From: an uncultured Porphyromonadaceae bacterium
GTDB taxonomy: Bacteria; Bacteroidota; Bacteroidia; Bacteroidales; Muribaculaceae
DNA: 17,936 bases
NCBI GenBank assembly: GCA_905193395.1
Contig: CAJJOO010000001.1
Span: forward strand, 1 to 17,936
Direction of reading: 5' to 3'
This document shows positions 15,159 through 17,936 of this stretch, in pieces. The translations under genes were made by a program, and so were the position numbers. The stretch's first letter is position 1. Each line of letters begins with the position of its first letter. The notes beneath the pieces are model-generated. The model was not told the origin of the DNA, did no database searches, and saw nothing but the letters and a program-made list of their open reading frames with translations.

Positions 15159-16547
15159 ATGTCTCTTATTAAATCCATTTCGGGTATCCGCGGCACCATC
15201 GGCGGCGCACCCGGCGAGGGCCTCAGCCCACTTGACATCGTGAAATTCACAGCGGCCTACGCCACCTTCATGGGACGCCGTGCAACGGGCCGTCAGCGCA
15301 AGATTGTGGTGGGCCGCGACGCACGCCTCTCCGGCCCGATGGTTCTCGATATCGTCTGCGGAACGCTCGTCGGCATGGGTTTCGATGTAGTCAACATCGG
15401 CCTGGCAACGACCCCCACCACCGAACTGGCCGTAGTAGGTGAAAAAGCCTGCGGCGGACTCATCCTCACCGCCTCGCACAATCCCCTGCAATGGAACGCC
15501 CTCAAACTGCTGAACGAACGCGGTGAATTTCTCAACGCCGAGGAAGGCGGCGAAGTGCTGCGCATAGCCGCTGCCGACGAATTCACCTTCGCCGAAGTCG
15601 AGGACCTGGGACATGTCTACACCAACGATACATGGGCCGACCGCCACATCGACATGGTGCTGGCGCTCGACCTTGTTGACCGCGAGGCAATCGCCGCCGC
15701 CAACTTCACCGTTGCCGTCGACGCCGTGAACTCCGTCGGCGGTATTGTCATCCCGCGTCTGCTCGAGGCCCTCGGTGTTAAGAACATCATCCGCCTCAAC
15801 TGCGACGCCACCGGCAAATTCGCCCATACCCCCGAGCCTATCCCCGAAAACCTCACCGACATCGCCCGTCTGGTCAAGGAAACCGGTGCCGACGTCGGTT
15901 TCGTGGTTGACCCCGACGTGGACCGTCTGGCCATCGTCAAGGACGGCGGCGACATGTTCGGCGAGGAATATACACTGGTGTCTATCGCCAATTATGTGCT
16001 CGACCACACTCCCGGTGCCACGGTGAGCAATCTCAGTTCGTCGCGCGCACTGCGAGACGTGACCGAAGCCCACGGCTGCAAGTACACAGCAGCCGCCGTC
16101 GGCGAGGTGAACGTCACCACTGAAATGCGCCGCACAGGTGCCGTAATCGGCGGCGAAGGCAACGGCGGCGTCATCTACCCGGCCCTGCACTACGGCCGCG
16201 ATGCCCTGGTGGGCGTCGCCCTCTTCCTCACCATCCTGGCCAAACGAGGCATCAAACCCTCGCAGTTGCGTGCCGAACTTCCCGAATATTCAATCTACAA
16301 AACCAAAGTTGAACTGAGCCCCGCACTGGATGTGGACCGCCTCCTCAAAAAGGTGAAGGAAAAGTATGCCGGCGAAAAAATCACCGACATCGACGGTGTG
16401 AAGATTGACTTCAAGGACTCGTGGGTACACCTGCGCAAGTCCAACACCGAGCCTATCATCCGCGTCTATTCCGAAGCCGCCACCGAGGCCGAAGCACAGA
16501 CGCTGGCCGACTCCGTCAAGAGCGTCATCCTCTCGATGATCGGCTGA
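15159..16547 (+). CDS. glmM: Phosphoglucosamine mutase
   Basis: A 462-aa alpha-D-phosphohexomutase, most likely GlmM, which interconverts glucosamine-6-phosphate and glucosamine-1-phosphate on the way to UDP-GlcNAc for peptidoglycan and lipopolysaccharide. All four family motifs are present: the phosphoserine loop TASHNP with S106, the magnesium loop DPDVDR (D251, D253, D255), the sugar-binding loop GEGNGG (332-337), and the phosphate-binding loop RKSNTEP (426-432). The N-terminus IKSISGIRGTIGG is typical of Bacteroidales members. It is slightly longer than the ~445 aa of classical GlmM. A phosphomannomutase/phosphoglucomutase role is the main alternative, since the loops are shared, but the single-copy context beside an envelope lipoprotein favours GlmM. 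It follows the lipoprotein gene after an A-rich spacer, probably in the same operon. Confidence 0.88.
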   Translation: MSLIKSISGIRGTIGGAPGEGLSPLDIVKFTAAYATFMGRRATGRQRKIVVGRDARLSGPMVLDIVCGTLVGMGFDVVNIGLATTPTTELAVVGEKACGGLILTASHNPLQWNALKLLNERGEFLNAEEGGEVLRIAAADEFTFAEVEDLGHVYTNDTWADRHIDMVLALDLVDREAIAAANFTVAVDAVNSVGGIVIPRLLEALGVKNIIRLNCDATGKFAHTPEPIPENLTDIARLVKETGADVGFVVDPDVDRLAIVKDGGDMFGEEYTLVSIANYVLDHTPGATVSNLSSSRALRDVTEAHGCKYTAAAVGEVNVTTEMRRTGAVIGGEGNGGVIYPALHYGRDALVGVALFLTILAKRGIKPSQLRAELPEYSIYKTKVELSPALDVDRLLKKVKEKYAGEKITDIDGVKIDFKDSWVHLRKSNTEPIIRVYSEAATEAEAQTLADSVKSVILSMIG

Positions 16548-16582
16548 GACTCGCGCGCCCGCCGGGGACATAGATCTTATTA

Positions 16583-17936
16583 ATGATTTCGATAAACAAT
16601 CTGTCGGTTGAATTCAGCGCCCGGACGCTGTTCGACAATATTAATTACGTAATCAACGACAAGGACCGCATAGCCCTGGTGGGTAAAAACGGCGCGGGCA
16701 AGTCGACAATGCTTAAAATCATCGCCGGATTGCAAAGTCCGACCTCCGGCACTGTGGCCATTCCGGCCGGAGTGACCGTGGGCTATCTGCCCCAGACCAT
16801 GATCACCACCGACTCGCTGACAGTGATTCAGGAGGTGGGCAAAGCCTTCGCGGCAATCGACGATATGAAGCATCGCCTGGACGAACTCAACGCCGCCCTT
16901 TCGTCGCGCACCGACTACGATTCGCCCGAATACGCACGGCTGATTGAGCGCATGACCCGCCTGAGCGAGGAAATCGACATGGCCGGGGCCGAAAACTGCC
17001 GCGCCGAGATGGAGAAGACCCTTCAAGGCCTCGGCTTCGAACGCAGCGACTTCGACCGCCCCACGTCCGAGTTCTCCGGCGGCTGGCGAATGCGAATCGA
17101 ACTGGCCAAAATCCTGCTCCAAAGGCCCGACGTGCTGCTGCTTGACGAGCCTACCAACCACCTGGACATCGAATCGATACAATGGCTCGAGAATTTCCTC
17201 ATCACGCGCTCCAAGGCCGTGGTTTTGGTGAGCCACGACCGCGCGTTCATCGACAATGTGACCAAGCGCACAATCGAGATATCCCTGGGAAAAATATACG
17301 ACTACGCCGTAAACTATTCCCATTTTCTGCAATTGCGCGCCGAACGCATCGAGCAGCAGACCCGCGCCTACAACAACCAGCAGAAGCAGATTGCCGACAC
17401 CGAGGCCTTCATCGAACGCTTCCGCTACAAGGCCACCAAGGCCGTGCAGGTGCAGAGCCGTATGAAGCAACTGGCCAAAATCGAGCGCATCGAGATTGAC
17501 GAGGTCGACACCTCGCACCTGAACCTGCGCTTCCCGCCTGCGCCGCGTTCGGGCGACTTCCCCATCATCGCCGACAACGTCGGAAAGGCCTACGGCGACC
17601 ATCAGGTCTTCGACCACGCAACCTTCACCCTGCGCCGCGGCGAGAAAATCGCCTTCGTCGGCAAGAACGGCGAAGGCAAGTCGACCCTGGTAAAATGTAT
17701 AATGGGCGAGATTCCCTTCACCGGCAGCCTGCGCATCGGGCACAACGTGCGTGTGGGCTACTTCGCACAGAACCAGGCATCGCTGCTCGACGAGTCGCTG
17801 ACCGTGTTCGACACCATCGACCGCGTGGCCGTCGGCGACATCCGTACGCGCATCCGCGATATCCTCGGCGCCTTCATGTTCGGCGGCGAAGCAATCGACA
17901 AAAAGGTCGGCGTCCTCTCCGGCGGCGAGCGTACCC
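16583..17936 (+). CDS. ABC-F family ATPase, 3' end outside the window
   Basis: The first 451 codons of an ABC-F protein (EttA/Uup/ribosome-protection class): soluble twin-ATPase proteins without membrane domains, mostly acting at the ribosome E site to rescue or tune translation. Domain 1 shows Walker A GKNGAGKST (34-42), signature FSGGW, Walker B LLLDEPTNHLD and switch SHDRAF. A charged interdomain linker with coiled-coil character follows, about residues 250-320 (QQTRAYNNQQKQIADTEAF and on). Domain 2 shows Walker A GKNGEGKST (360-368) and signature LSGGER (445-450), where the window ends. The frame is open to the last base, so the second Walker B and any C-terminal extension are unseen. The start at 16583 lies 35 nt after glmM with no clear promoter, so read-through is possible. 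Subclass, and thus whether it is housekeeping or antibiotic resistance, cannot be decided. Confidence 0.93.
   Translation, partial: MISINNLSVEFSARTLFDNINYVINDKDRIALVGKNGAGKSTMLKIIAGLQSPTSGTVAIPAGVTVGYLPQTMITTDSLTVIQEVGKAFAAIDDMKHRLDELNAALSSRTDYDSPEYARLIERMTRLSEEIDMAGAENCRAEMEKTLQGLGFERSDFDRPTSEFSGGWRMRIELAKILLQRPDVLLLDEPTNHLDIESIQWLENFLITRSKAVVLVSHDRAFIDNVTKRTIEISLGKIYDYAVNYSHFLQLRAERIEQQTRAYNNQQKQIADTEAFIERFRYKATKAVQVQSRMKQLAKIERIEIDEVDTSHLNLRFPPAPRSGDFPIIADNVGKAYGDHQVFDHATFTLRRGEKIAFVGKNGEGKSTLVKCIMGEIPFTGSLRIGHNVRVGYFAQNQASLLDESLTVFDTIDRVAVGDIRTRIRDILGAFMFGGEAIDKKVGVLSGGERT

Noticed and set aside
15048..16190. 380-aa open frame on the - strand opposite glmM
   Set aside because: Composition is low-complexity Gly/Val/Asp and it lies opposite a gene with all catalytic motifs.
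16580..17743. 387-aa open frame on the - strand opposite the ABC-F gene
   Set aside because: The + strand encodes two complete ATPase motif sets; the reverse frame shows no recognisable feature.
1..17936. tRNA, rRNA, CRISPR array, prophage or integrative-element genes
   Set aside because: No regularly spaced repeats, no cloverleaf-like sequence and no integrase or phage gene was seen; the only mobile element is the IS.

Overview
The window looks like chromosomal DNA of a Bacteroidota bacterium, most likely order Bacteroidales; a GC-rich gut lineage such as Muribaculaceae is my best guess. The clues are start codons without Shine-Dalgarno sequences but with A-rich leaders, two promoters of the Bacteroidota type (TTTG-like at -33, TAnnTTTG at -7), a DUF4827-type lipoprotein, a degenerate type IX-like C-terminal sorting domain, and an IS4-family transposase of the type common in Bacteroidales. 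The family placement is inference from composition and gene style, not a search result.

Layout. (1) 1-6356: a promoter and short leader, then a tightly packed + strand operon of three genes: a secreted TPR protein, an SNF2-family helicase/ATPase whose start overlaps the TPR stop (ATGATGA), and an unrecognised 594-aa protein 12 nt further on. (2) 6373-6894, - strand: a small outer-membrane beta-barrel-like protein, convergent with the operon. (3) 6995-8316: a complete AT-rich IS4-family insertion sequence with 13-bp perfect terminal inverted repeats and an intact DDE transposase. (4) 8354-13093: a two-gene operon encoding a secreted beta-propeller protein and a 1275-aa secreted N-acetylmuramoyl-L-alanine amidase, closed by a strong rho-independent terminator. 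The IS ends only 37 nt before this operon. (5) 13247-13390: a 47-aa single-pass membrane protein, too short for routine gene calling. (6) 13433-17936: a consensus promoter, then a DHH/DHHA1 phosphoesterase (NrnA-like), a lipoprotein overlapping it by 4 nt, phosphoglucosamine mutase (glmM), and an ABC-F ATPase that runs off the right edge.

How the genes may work together. The right half is about envelope and cell-wall metabolism: amino-sugar supply (glmM), peptidoglycan cleavage (amidase), a lipoprotein, and a nucleotide phosphoesterase that could link nucleotide turnover or second messengers to the same operon. The left operon is the least understood part: a cytosolic SNF2 ATPase coupled to an unknown protein whose C-terminal region faintly resembles helicase-associated domains, and, oddly, to a secreted TPR protein. 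It is the best candidate here for an undescribed module, though its codon use matches its neighbours and nothing proves a defence role. No rRNA, tRNA, CRISPR array or prophage was seen. No gene-free stretch exceeds 300 bases; the longest are 1-186 and 13094-13246.
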